Assembly: GCA_027698105.1 (NCBI GenBank)
Contig: JAQERH010000002.1
Location: 1-64,000 of the forward strand
Reading direction: 5' to 3'
DNA from: Lachnospiraceae bacterium AM93-12TA
GTDB lineage: Bacteria; Bacillota; Clostridia; Lachnospirales; Lachnospiraceae
Length of the DNA stretch: 64,000 bases
Shown here in pieces: positions 17,588 through 25,692 of the stretch. A program made the translations under genes and the position numbers. The stretch's first letter is position 1, and the number at the start of each line of letters is the position of its first letter. The notes under the pieces are model-generated. The model saw only the letters and a list, made by a program, of their open reading frames with translations, did no database searches and was not told the DNA's origin.

Positions 17588-19057
17588 ATGGTAATGAAGT
17601 TTTTACAGAAACTGGGAAAATCCCTGATGCTCCCGGTTGCATGTCTTCCTGTCTGTGGTATCCTGATGGGACTGGGATATGCATTATGTCCAAGTACAAT
17701 GCAGGGCGGTTCCGTAGAGGGACTGAAAGAGATCATCGGTTTCTTCCTTGTGAAGGCCGGCGGCGCTCTGATTGACAACATGTCCTGGCTGTTCGCAGTA
17801 GGCGTTGCAGTGGGAATGTCTGATGACAACGACGGTACAGCAGGTCTTGCAGGTCTTGTATCCTGGTTAATGATGACAAAGCTGTTAAATCCGGCTGTTG
17901 TTGGAACTTTAACAGGCGTTGCAGCAGACGCAGTAGATTTATCCTACAGCAAGATTGAGACACAGTTTATCGGTATCTTAGCAGGTATTATCGGTGCTAT
18001 GTGCTATAACCGCTTTAAGACTGCCAAGCTTCCGGACTGGCTGTCCTTCTTCTCTGGAAAACGCTGTGTTGCTATCGTAACAGCACTGGTTTCCATCGTT
18101 GTAGCAGCTGTTCTGTTCTTCGTATGGCCAGTTGTATTCGGCGCTTTAGTAGCTCTTGGAAAGGGTATCATGAGCCTCGACGCAGTAGGCGCAGGTATCT
18201 ATGCGTTCTTCAACCGTTTACTGATTCCATTTGGTCTCCACCATGCGTTAAACAACGTATTCTGGTTTGACACAATTGGTATCGGCGATCTGACACACTT
18301 CTGGGCAGGCGAGACATCTGCAGATGTTACATGGAGCCTTGGTATGTACATGGCAGGATTCTTCCCATGTATGATGTTTGGTATCCCAGGCGCTGCCTTA
18401 GCTATGGTTCAGTGCGCTAAGAAGGAGAAGAGAAAAATCGTAATCGGTCTTGTAGGTTCTGCTGCTGTCGCTGCTTTTGTCTGCGGTGTTACAGAGCCAT
18501 TCGAGTTCGCATTCATGTTCCTCGCTCCAGTTCTCTACTTAGTATACTCACTGTTATACGGTATTTTCACAACTATTACAGTTGCTCTTGGCTTCCGTGC
18601 AGGTTTCTCATTCTCTGCCGGACTGACAGACCTTGTGTTCTCCGCACAGCTTCCGGCTGCTGCTAAAACTTGGTTAATCCTTCCGTTAGGTCTTGCAGCA
18701 CTTGTAGTATTCTATCTGGTATTCCGTGTTCTTATCACTAAGTTTGACTTAAAGACACCAGGACGCGAGGATGACGACACAGAGAGCGAGAAGGCAGTAA
18801 GCCTTTCCAACAACAACTACACAGAGGTGGCTTCCATTATTCTTGAAGGACTTGGCGGCCCGTCCAACGTAACTTCCATCGACAACTGCATCACACGTCT
18901 CCGTCTGGAGGTAAAGGATCAGGCTCTCGTAGATGAGAAGAAGATCAAATCCGCAGGTATTGCCGGCATTATCCGTCCAGGCAAGACAAGCGTGCAGGTA
19001 ATCGTAGGAACTCAGGTTCAGTTCGTAGCTGATGAGTTTAAGAAGCTCTGCAAATAA
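17588..19057 (+). CDS. ptsG: PTS glucose/N-acetylglucosamine-family IICB component
   Basis: Sugar permease of the PTS glucose family, 489 residues. IIC membrane domain (about 1-385), with family segments LPVACLPVCGILMG, IPFGLHHALNNVFW and GVTEPFEFAFMF, then a linker and a IIB domain whose phosphocysteine is Cys434 in SIDNCITRLRL. It transports and phosphorylates its sugar with phosphate from the neighbouring IIA. The start is set by AAAGGGG (17571-17577) before ATG 17588; ATG 17594 is a near alternative. Sugar specificity (glucose against GlcNAc or maltose) cannot be settled from motifs, but the LicT/RAT context favours glucose. Confidence 0.9.
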   Translation: MVMKFLQKLGKSLMLPVACLPVCGILMGLGYALCPSTMQGGSVEGLKEIIGFFLVKAGGALIDNMSWLFAVGVAVGMSDDNDGTAGLAGLVSWLMMTKLLNPAVVGTLTGVAADAVDLSYSKIETQFIGILAGIIGAMCYNRFKTAKLPDWLSFFSGKRCVAIVTALVSIVVAAVLFFVWPVVFGALVALGKGIMSLDAVGAGIYAFFNRLLIPFGLHHALNNVFWFDTIGIGDLTHFWAGETSADVTWSLGMYMAGFFPCMMFGIPGAALAMVQCAKKEKRKIVIGLVGSAAVAAFVCGVTEPFEFAFMFLAPVLYLVYSLLYGIFTTITVALGFRAGFSFSAGLTDLVFSAQLPAAAKTWLILPLGLAALVVFYLVFRVLITKFDLKTPGREDDDTESEKAVSLSNNNYTEVASIILEGLGGPSNVTSIDNCITRLRLEVKDQALVDEKKIKSAGIAGIIRPGKTSVQVIVGTQVQFVADEFKKLCK

Positions 19058-19075
19058 TGAATCCATAAAATACAG

Positions 19076-19099
19076 AAAAGCTCCGTCAGGGGCTTTTTT
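19076..19099 (+). terminator. Rho-independent terminator of the PTS operon
   Basis: AAAAGCTCC (19076-19084) pairs with GGGGCTTTT (19089-19097) around GTCA, with a T-run to 19099. Confidence 0.85.
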
Positions 19100-19121
19100 G
19101 TATTTATGGAATATGAGAAGC

Positions 19122-19150
19122 TTGCATTTTCAGAAAGCTGAAATTATAAT
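19122..19150 (+). promoter_or_regulatory. Promoter of coaX, with palindromic spacer
   Basis: TTGCAT (19122-19127), 17-nt spacer, TATAAT (19145-19150). The spacer contains TTTCAG-AAAG-CTGAAA (19128-19143), a possible operator. Confidence 0.7.
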
Positions 19151-19196
19151 GAAACAAGTGTGAAACATAATCCCTGACAAATGAAGGAGAATGCAA

Positions 19197-19964
19197 ATGA
19201 TTTTAGCCATTGACGTAGGAAATACAAATATTGTGATTGGATGTATCGACAAGGAAAAATGCCATTTTATCGAGCGTCTGTCCACGGTCCGCATTAAGAC
19301 AGAGTTAGAGTATGCCATTGACATTAAGAGCGTTCTGGACATTTACCATATCTGTGCCGAGGAGATTGAAGGAGGCATTATTTCCTCCGTTGTGCCTCAG
19401 ATTACCACAAATATTAAGCTGGCAGCGGAAAAGATCCTGAAAAAAGAGATCCTTGTGATCGGTTCTGGTATTAAGACAGGATTAGATATCCGGCTTGACG
19501 ATCCAGCCCAGCTGGGCGCTGATCTGGTGGCAGCTTCTGTGGCTGGAATTGCTGAATATCCAGTTCCCCTCATGATTTTTGACATGGGAACAGCTAATAC
19601 AGTCTGTGTGATTGACCGGGAAAAGCGGTATCTGGGAGGTATGATTTATCCAGGTCTTAGAGTATCTCTGGATTCTTTAACTGCCCACGCTTCCCAGCTA
19701 GGAGGAATCAGTCTGGAAGCTCCTGCCAGAGTAATTGGACGCAATACCATTGACTGTATGAAAAGCGGCATGATCTACAGCGCAGCCGCTGCCATGGACG
19801 GAATCATCGACAGAATTCAGGAGGAGATGGGAGAGACACTGACTGTCATCGCCACCGGAGGTCTGGCTAAGTGTATTGTACCGCACTGCAGAAGAGAAGT
19901 GATTCTGGATGATGATCTGCTGTTAAAGGGACTTCTGATTCTCTACAAAAAAAATAAACGGTAG
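19197..19964 (+). CDS. coaX: Type III pantothenate kinase
   Basis: CoaX phosphorylates pantothenate, the first step of CoA synthesis. The 255-residue protein starts MILAIDVGNTNIVIG (ASKHA phosphate-1 motif) and has DPAQLGADLVAA and FDMGTANTVCVID (phosphate-2 motif with the conserved Asp). ATG 19197 is preferred over ATG 19191: AAGGAG at 19184-19189 is 7 nt from 19197 but only 1 nt from 19191. coaD, a later step of the pathway, lies at 52.3 kb. Confidence 0.93.
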   Translation: MILAIDVGNTNIVIGCIDKEKCHFIERLSTVRIKTELEYAIDIKSVLDIYHICAEEIEGGIISSVVPQITTNIKLAAEKILKKEILVIGSGIKTGLDIRLDDPAQLGADLVAASVAGIAEYPVPLMIFDMGTANTVCVIDREKRYLGGMIYPGLRVSLDSLTAHASQLGGISLEAPARVIGRNTIDCMKSGMIYSAAAAMDGIIDRIQEEMGETLTVIATGGLAKCIVPHCRREVILDDDLLLKGLLILYKKNKR

Positions 19965-19970
19965 GCCGCC

Positions 19971-22700
19971 ATGGAAGTTTTTGATGAAAAGCAGTTAAAG
20001 AAGCATATCTGCGCAGGAATTCTGGCCCATGTAGATGCCGGGAAAACAACTCTGTCAGAGGCTCTTCTGTATCTGTCCGGAACGATCCGGAAACTGGGGC
20101 GGGTGGACAACCAGGACGCATTTCTCGACACCTACCAGCTGGAACGGGCCAGAGGTATTACTATTTTTTCCAAGCAGGCAGAGCTTCGGTGGAATGATAC
20201 GGCAGTTACACTTTTGGATACGCCGGGGCATGTGGATTTTTCGGCGGAGATGGAGCGGACGCTTCAGGTATTGGATTATGCTGTCCTGGTCATCAGCGGT
20301 TCTGACGGGATCCAGAGCCATACAGAAACCTTGTGGCGTCTCCTGGCTCGATATGAAATCCCTGTTTTCCTGTTTATCAACAAAATGGATCAGCCGGGAA
20401 CAAACCGCAGTGATTTGATGGAGCAGCTGAAGAAACGCCTGGATGATGGCTGCATCGATTTTCAGGAAGAAGGCACGGAAGAGTTCTATGAACAGGCTGC
20501 CATGTGTGAAGAGCAGCTTTTAGATACCTATCTGGAAACAGGAATGGTAGAGGAAGCGGAAATCAGCCGCCTGATTCGGCAGAGAAAGATGTTTCCCTGT
20601 TTTTTCGGTTCTGCTTTGAAGCTGCAGGGTGTGAAAGAATTTCTTGACAGTTTCAGCCGCCTGGCAGAAGCGCCTGTATATCCGGAAGCGTTCAGAGCCA
20701 GAATTTACAAAATTTCCAGAGACAGTCAGGGAAACCGGCTGACGCATCTGAAAGTGACAGGAGGGACACTGAAAGTAAAATCTGCCCCTGTTCCAGATTG
20801 TCCTGACAAAATTAATCAGATCCGTATTTATTCCGGAAGCCGGTTTGAGGCTGTTCCGGAAGCCAAAGCAGGCTCTGTCTGTGCTGTATCCGGCTTATCT
20901 GCAAGCTTTGCAGGGCAGGGATTAGGATTTGAAGAGGAGCATGCAGTGCCTGTCCTGGAGCCGGTGCTGACGTATCGGTTAATACTGCCGGACGGCTGTG
21001 ATGCCGCTGCCTTTCTTCCAAAACTAAGGCAGCTGGAGGAGGAGGATCCGCTTCTTCGGGTTTTGTGGAACGAGTCTCTGCAGGAAATTTCCATGCAGAT
21101 GATGGGACAGGTACAGATAGAAGTGCTGAAAAACCAGATAGAAGAACGGTTCGGTGTTTCTGTACAGTTCGGCTCCGGATCCATTGTATACAAGGAAACC
21201 ATTGCCGCTCCCGTAGAAGGGGCGGGTCATTTTGAGCCTCTCCGCCATTATGCGGAGGTTCACCTTCTTCTGAAGCCAGGGGAGCCGGGAAGCGGACTTT
21301 CCTTTGAAACCAGATGCAGCGAGGACATTCTGGATAAAAACTGGCAGCGTCTTGTTCTCACCCATCTGGAGGAGCGCCAGCATCCTGGCGTTCTCACAGG
21401 ATCTCCCATTACCGATATGCATATTTCCCTGACAGCAGGCAAAGCCCACCCCAAACATACAGAGGGAGGGGATTTCCGTCAGGCTGTTTACCGGGCACTG
21501 CGCCAGGGGTTGATGGAAGCAGAATCTATCCTTCTAGAGCCCTGGTATTCCTACCGCCTGGAGCTGCCGGAGCAGTCCATTGGCCGGGCTATGAATGATA
21601 TGGAGCAGAGAAGCGGTACCTGCATTCTGGAAGAGTCAAAGGACGGCATGGCCCTGTTGACAGGACAGGCTCCTGCCGTCTGCCTGACAGAATATCAGGC
21701 GGAGCTTACCGCCTACTCCAGAGGGAGAGGCAGGCTTTCCTGCTCTCTGCTTGGATACCGCCCCTGTCACAACAAGGAGGAGGTGATTGCCCGCATCGGA
21801 TATGATCCAGAGAGAGATACAGAAAATCCCGCCAGTTCTGTTTTCTGTTCCCACGGCGCAGGCTTTATCGTTTCCTGGGATGAGGCGAAATCCTACATGC
21901 ATGTAGAAAGCGGTTTCGCTCTGGAGGCAGAAAACTCAGAACAGGAAGAGCAGACAAAGGGATTTCGAAATCCCGGTTCTGGCCAAAAACAAGAAAACTC
22001 TGAGGAACCATGGATGGGGACAGAGGAGATTGATGCTATTCTGGAGAAAACCTTCTATTCTAACAGCCGCAGAAAAGATGTACCCAGGAAAAAATATTCC
22101 TCCAGCATCAAAAAGCAGCGCCGTTTTGCAGAGGAGCTGTCGCCGCAGCCGATTCATTCTGCACCATACACTGCTGGCAGAAGACAGGAGTATCTGCTGG
22201 TAGACGGCTACAATGTAATTTTTGCCTGGGAACGGCTGAAAGCCCTGGCAGAGGACAATTTAGACGGCGCCAGACTGGCCCTTTTAGATATGCTCTGTAA
22301 TTACCAGGCTGTCCGTCAATGTGCTCTTATGGTTGTATTTGATTCCTACCGGGTAGAGGGCCATAAGACAGAGGTCAGTTCCTACCACAACATTCAGGTA
22401 GTATTTACCAGGGAAGCAGAAACGGCGGATCAGTACATTGAAAAATTTGCCCACCAAAATGCCGAACGCTTCGATATATCAGTAGCTACCTCCGATGGAG
22501 TAGAGCAGGTTATTATCCGGGGCCAGGGCTGCCGTCTTATCTCCTCCAGAGAGCTGGAAAAGGAGCTGGAACGGATGAATCAGGCGCTTCGTGAGGAATT
22601 CTGCCTGGAAACAGAGACCAGAGGAAACCGTCTGTCTGATCTGCTGACTGAGGAGGAACTTTTGAGGCTCAGAGAAGCGATAGGGCCAGAATCAGAATAA
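19971..22700 (+). CDS. Tet(M)-like ribosome-associated GTPase fused to a YacP/Rae1-type NYN nuclease
   Basis: A 909-residue fusion. The first ~640 residues align in order with ribosomal protection proteins and EF-G: P-loop AHVDAGKTT (Lys25), switch I ARGITIFSK, DTPGH (from residue 83), NKMD (near 137), GSALKLQG, then beta-barrel and domain III-V segments (EEDPLLRV, GQVQIEV). A charged linker (about 650-735) leads to a NYN domain (about 740-870) resembling B. subtilis YacP/Rae1: LLVDGYNVIFAW (Asp745), VVFDSYRVEG, ETADQYIEKFA, ATSDGVEQ. Rae1 cleaves mRNA in the ribosomal A site, so a translation-coupled nuclease is a reasonable inference. It starts 6 nt after coaX with a weak RBS. Tetracycline resistance should not be assumed. 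Confidence 0.85.
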   Translation: MEVFDEKQLKKHICAGILAHVDAGKTTLSEALLYLSGTIRKLGRVDNQDAFLDTYQLERARGITIFSKQAELRWNDTAVTLLDTPGHVDFSAEMERTLQVLDYAVLVISGSDGIQSHTETLWRLLARYEIPVFLFINKMDQPGTNRSDLMEQLKKRLDDGCIDFQEEGTEEFYEQAAMCEEQLLDTYLETGMVEEAEISRLIRQRKMFPCFFGSALKLQGVKEFLDSFSRLAEAPVYPEAFRARIYKISRDSQGNRLTHLKVTGGTLKVKSAPVPDCPDKINQIRIYSGSRFEAVPEAKAGSVCAVSGLSASFAGQGLGFEEEHAVPVLEPVLTYRLILPDGCDAAAFLPKLRQLEEEDPLLRVLWNESLQEISMQMMGQVQIEVLKNQIEERFGVSVQFGSGSIVYKETIAAPVEGAGHFEPLRHYAEVHLLLKPGEPGSGLSFETRCSEDILDKNWQRLVLTHLEERQHPGVLTGSPITDMHISLTAGKAHPKHTEGGDFRQAVYRALRQGLMEAESILLEPWYSYRLELPEQSIGRAMNDMEQRSGTCILEESKDGMALLTGQAPAVCLTEYQAELTAYSRGRGRLSCSLLGYRPCHNKEEVIARIGYDPERDTENPASSVFCSHGAGFIVSWDEAKSYMHVESGFALEAENSEQEEQTKGFRNPGSGQKQENSEEPWMGTEEIDAILEKTFYSNSRRKDVPRKKYSSSIKKQRRFAEELSPQPIHSAPYTAGRRQEYLLVDGYNVIFAWERLKALAEDNLDGARLALLDMLCNYQAVRQCALMVVFDSYRVEGHKTEVSSYHNIQVVFTREAETADQYIEKFAHQNAERFDISVATSDGVEQVIIRGQGCRLISSRELEKELERMNQALREEFCLETETRGNRLSDLLTEEELLRLREAIGPESE

Positions 22701-22716
22701 AAATGAGGAGTATATG

Positions 22717-23547
22717 ATGGCAGATATTCATTGGATTACCGATTTTTCAGCTCCTGAGCTGGATATTTATGCCCGGCTTTCAGAGGGGCAGCTGCTCCAT
22801 TACTATGAGCCGGACACAGGCATCTTTATTGCAGAAAGCCCTAAGGTCATTGAACGGGCTTTAGATGCAGGGTACGAGCCGATTTCCTTTCTCACCGATC
22901 CGAAATGTATGGAGGGAGAGGCAAAAGAACTTCTGGCACGGTGCGGAGGAATTCCCGTCTACACGGCAGAATTTGACGTGCTCACAAAATTGACAGGGTT
23001 TCAGCTGACCAGAGGTCTTCTATGCGCCATGCGCAGGAAAGCCCTTCCTGATGTCAGAAGCCTCTGCGCCGGACTGACTCGGATTGCAGTTCTTGAAAAT
23101 GTGATGAATCCCACAAATGTAGGGGCTGTATTCCGTTCAGCAGCCGCTATGAACATGGACGCAGTGCTTTTAACACCAGGCTGCAGCAATCCTCTCTACC
23201 GGAGAGCCAGCCGGGTCAGCATGGGAACTGTCTTCCAGATTCCATGGACCTTTTTTAATGAAAAGACAGAAACCTGGCCAAAGGATGGAATCCATCTTTT
23301 GAGAGAGATGGGCTTTAAAACGGCAGCCATGGCTCTGAGGGATGATTCAACCACTCTGGACGATCCAGCCTTAAAAGCAGAGGAAAAGCTTGCAGTGATC
23401 ATCGGAACAGAGGGGGACGGTCTGGCCGCAGATACTATCGCGGACTGTGACTATACGGTGCGGATCAAAATGGCCAGGAACGTAGACTCCCTTAACGCAG
23501 CCTCTGCGGCCTGCCTGGCATTCTGGGAGCTGGGAAAGAGACTGTAG
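22717..23547 (+). CDS. SpoU/TrmH-family RNA 2'-O-methyltransferase
   Basis: SPOUT methyltransferase, 276 residues. An N-terminal substrate-binding region precedes the knot domain with NVMNPTNVGAVFRSAAA (motif 1), IIGTEGDGL (motif 2, SAM-binding loop) and IKMARNVDSLNAASAA (motif 3). These are the three SpoU motifs. Target RNA and nucleotide are unknown. GAGGAG (22705-22710) suits ATG 22717 rather than ATG 22714. It follows the GTPase-nuclease gene by 16 nt, so the two probably share a transcript. Confidence 0.9.
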   Translation: MADIHWITDFSAPELDIYARLSEGQLLHYYEPDTGIFIAESPKVIERALDAGYEPISFLTDPKCMEGEAKELLARCGGIPVYTAEFDVLTKLTGFQLTRGLLCAMRRKALPDVRSLCAGLTRIAVLENVMNPTNVGAVFRSAAAMNMDAVLLTPGCSNPLYRRASRVSMGTVFQIPWTFFNEKTETWPKDGIHLLREMGFKTAAMALRDDSTTLDDPALKAEEKLAVIIGTEGDGLAADTIADCDYTVRIKMARNVDSLNAASAACLAFWELGKRL

Positions 23548-23590
23548 GCAACGGAAGTCTGGCCGTCCTGTTTCTGAATCGAAAAATAGA

Positions 23591-23619
23591 TTGATTTCTC
23601 ATAAAATCTCTAGTATAGT
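23591..23619 (+). promoter_or_regulatory. Promoter of plsX-acpP
   Basis: TTGATT (23591-23596), 17-nt spacer, TATAGT (23614-23619); expected start near 23626, about 29 nt upstream of the plsX ATG. Confidence 0.7.
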
Positions 23620-23654
23620 AATTACAGGTTTAAAAGGGAAAGAAGGAAAAATAG

Positions 23655-24668
23655 ATGATACGAATAGCAGTAGACGCCATGGGCGGAGATAACGCTCCAG
23701 AAGAGCTGGTGGCGGGAGCCGTAGAAGCGGTAAAGGAGAGAAGCGAGATAAAGGTTCTCCTGATCGGCCAGGAAGATGCCGTGAATCAGGAGCTTTCCAA
23801 GTATACATATAATAAGGAACAGATTGAAGTCATCCATGCAAGCGAAGTGATTTCCACAGAGGAACCGCCTGTCAACGCAGTGCGTAAAAAGAAGGATTCC
23901 TCCCTTGTAGTGGGTATGAACATGGTGAGAAAAGGCGAGGCAGATGCCATTGTTTCAGCTGGAAGCACAGGCGCTATTCTGGTAGGAGGACAGGTGCTGG
24001 TAGGGCGCATCAAGGGAGTAGAGCGTCCGCCGTTAGCAGTTCTCATTCCTACCGATAAAGGAGTCTCTCTGCTCTTGGATGGAGGAGCCAATGTGGACGC
24101 CCGTCCTTCCCATCTGGTCCAGTTTGCCAAGATGGGATCCATTTATATGGAGCACGCTATGGGAGTGAAGGAGCCCAGAGTCGCTATCGTTAATATCGGC
24201 GCTGAGGAGGAAAAAGGAAATGCCCTGGTAAAAGAGACTTTCCCTCTTCTGAAGGAGTGCAGCGACATTAATTTTACCGGAAGTATTGAAGCACGTGAGA
24301 TTCCCCATGGCGGAGCAGACGTTATTGTAGCAGAGGCCTTTGTGGGCAATGTTATTTTAAAGCTGTATGAGGGGGTAGGAGCCGCTCTGATCTCCAAGGT
24401 AAAGGAGGGCATGATGACAAGCCTCCGCTCTAAAATCGGTGCATTGCTTATAAAACCGGCTTTAAAAGCAACGCTGAAGAGTTTTGATGCCAGTCAGTAC
24501 GGCGGAGCGCCGCTTCTGGGCTTAAAGGGGCTGGTAGTCAAGACACATGGAAGCTCCAAACGGACTGAGGTAAAAAATTCCATTATCCAGTGCCTTACCT
24601 TTACAGAGCAGGGTGTCAATGCAAAGATCCAGGAGAGCCTGAAAGAAAAAGAGGACAGGGAGGCATAA
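23655..24668 (+). CDS. plsX: Phosphate acyltransferase PlsX
   Basis: PlsX makes acyl-phosphate from acyl-ACP, feeding PlsY in phosphatidic acid synthesis. The 337-residue protein starts [16 protein letters not shown], the family's signature N-terminus, and contains SAGSTGAIL and [27 protein letters not shown] precedes the ATG. acpP follows 7 nt later, so substrate carrier and enzyme are co-expressed. Confidence 0.96.
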   Translation: MIRIAVDAMGGDNAPEELVAGAVEAVKERSEIKVLLIGQEDAVNQELSKYTYNKEQIEVIHASEVISTEEPPVNAVRKKKDSSLVVGMNMVRKGEADAIVSAGSTGAILVGGQVLVGRIKGVERPPLAVLIPTDKGVSLLLDGGANVDARPSHLVQFAKMGSIYMEHAMGVKEPRVAIVNIGAEEEKGNALVKETFPLLKECSDINFTGSIEAREIPHGGADVIVAEAFVGNVILKLYEGVGAALISKVKEGMMTSLRSKIGALLIKPALKATLKSFDASQYGGAPLLGLKGLVVKTHGSSKRTEVKNSIIQCLTFTEQGVNAKIQESLKEKEDREA

Positions 24669-24675
24669 AACAGCA

Positions 24676-24906
24676 ATGGAATTCGAAAAACTGCAGAAGA
24701 TTATTTCAGAGGTATTAAATGTGGATCCAGAAGAGATTACTATGGAAACCATGTTTGTAGATGATCTGGGTGCAGATTCCCTGGATATTTTTCAGATTGT
24801 AATGGGAATTGAAGAAGGATTTGATATTGAAATTCCCACAGAAGCAGCTGAGAAGATTGCGACAGTGGGAGATGCAGCAGAGCAGATTAAGAATGCGTTA
24901 AATTAA
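24676..24906 (+). CDS. acpP: Acyl carrier protein
   Basis: A 76-residue acidic ACP. Ser35 in the [10 protein letters not shown] motif is the 4'-phosphopantetheine attachment site. It carries growing acyl chains in fatty acid synthesis. Position between plsX and rnc is the usual Firmicutes order. Confidence 0.96.
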   Translation: MEFEKLQKIISEVLNVDPEEITMETMFVDDLGADSLDIFQIVMGIEEGFDIEIPTEAAEKIATVGDAAEQIKNALN

Positions 24907-24921
24907 TACCATTTCAGCGAA

Positions 24922-24949
24922 GAAGCAGCTCTGGGAACAGGGCTGCTTC
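24922..24949 (+). other. Hairpin in the acpP-rnc intergenic region
   Basis: GAAGCAGC (24922-24929) and GCTGCTTC (24942-24949) form an 8-bp stem with a 12-nt loop and no T-run. It lies in the rnc leader and could be a processing or RNase III target site; that function is inferred by analogy only. Confidence 0.45.
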
Positions 24950-24980
24950 CATCATATCGCCAACAGTCAGGAGGATCTAT

Positions 24981-25685
24981 ATGATACATGAACATTTAAA
25001 AGAGCTTCAGGAGAAAATCGGCTACACCTTTAAGGACAGCTCTCTTCTCACTCTGGCCATGAGTCACAGCTCCTATGCCAATGAAAAGCATTTGAGTAAG
25101 CTGGGCTGCAACGAACGGCTGGAGTTTTTAGGGGATGCAGTGCTGGAAATCGTATCCAGCGATTTTCTTTTTCACCGGTTTCCCGACATGCCGGAGGGGG
25201 ATTTGACAAAAACAAGAGCCAGTATGGTATGCGAGCCAACTTTGGCATACTGCGCGGAACAGATTGATTTGGGCAGCTATCTGCTTTTGGGGAAAGGAGA
25301 GGACGCTACCGGAGGACGTACGAGAAATTCTGTTGTTTCAGATGCCATGGAGGCTCTGATCGGAGCTATTTATCTGGACGGTGGTTTTACTAGCGCAAAA
25401 GAGTTCATTCTGAATTTCGTCTTAAATGATATGGAACATAAAAAACTCTTTTATGATAGCAAGACTATCTTGCAGGAAATGGTACAGGCCAGAGGAACTG
25501 ATCTTTTATCCTATGAACTTCTGGAGGAAACGGGGCCGGATCATAACAAGACATTTCAGGTAGCGGCCCTGATTGGAAACCAAGAAATCAGCCGCGGCCT
25601 GGGACGGACCAAAAAGGCTGCGGAGCAGAGGGCCGCTTATCAGGCGATCCTGAAGCTGAGGACAGAAGAGAACAGAGACGTTTAG
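24981..25685 (+). CDS. rnc: Ribonuclease III
   Basis: Double-strand-specific endonuclease for rRNA processing and antisense RNA decay, 234 residues. The catalytic signature NERLEFLGDAVLE lies near the N-terminus, with a second acidic motif SDAMEALIGAIYLDGG. The C-terminal dsRNA-binding domain is visible in GRTKKAAEQRAAYQAI. AGGAGGA precedes ATG. RNase III would be the natural nuclease for the toxin mRNA/antisense duplexes predicted at 39.5-40.4 kb; that link is inference. smc follows 7 nt later. Confidence 0.96.
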   Translation: MIHEHLKELQEKIGYTFKDSSLLTLAMSHSSYANEKHLSKLGCNERLEFLGDAVLEIVSSDFLFHRFPDMPEGDLTKTRASMVCEPTLAYCAEQIDLGSYLLLGKGEDATGGRTRNSVVSDAMEALIGAIYLDGGFTSAKEFILNFVLNDMEHKKLFYDSKTILQEMVQARGTDLLSYELLEETGPDHNKTFQVAALIGNQEISRGLGRTKKAAEQRAAYQAILKLRTEENRDV

Positions 25686-25692
25686 GTGGGCT

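Noticed and set aside
19971..22700. Calling this gene a tetracycline resistance determinant
   Set aside because: It has the Tet(M)-like domains, but also a nuclease domain, sits among chromosomal housekeeping genes, and shows no mobile-element context. The resistance label is not supported.
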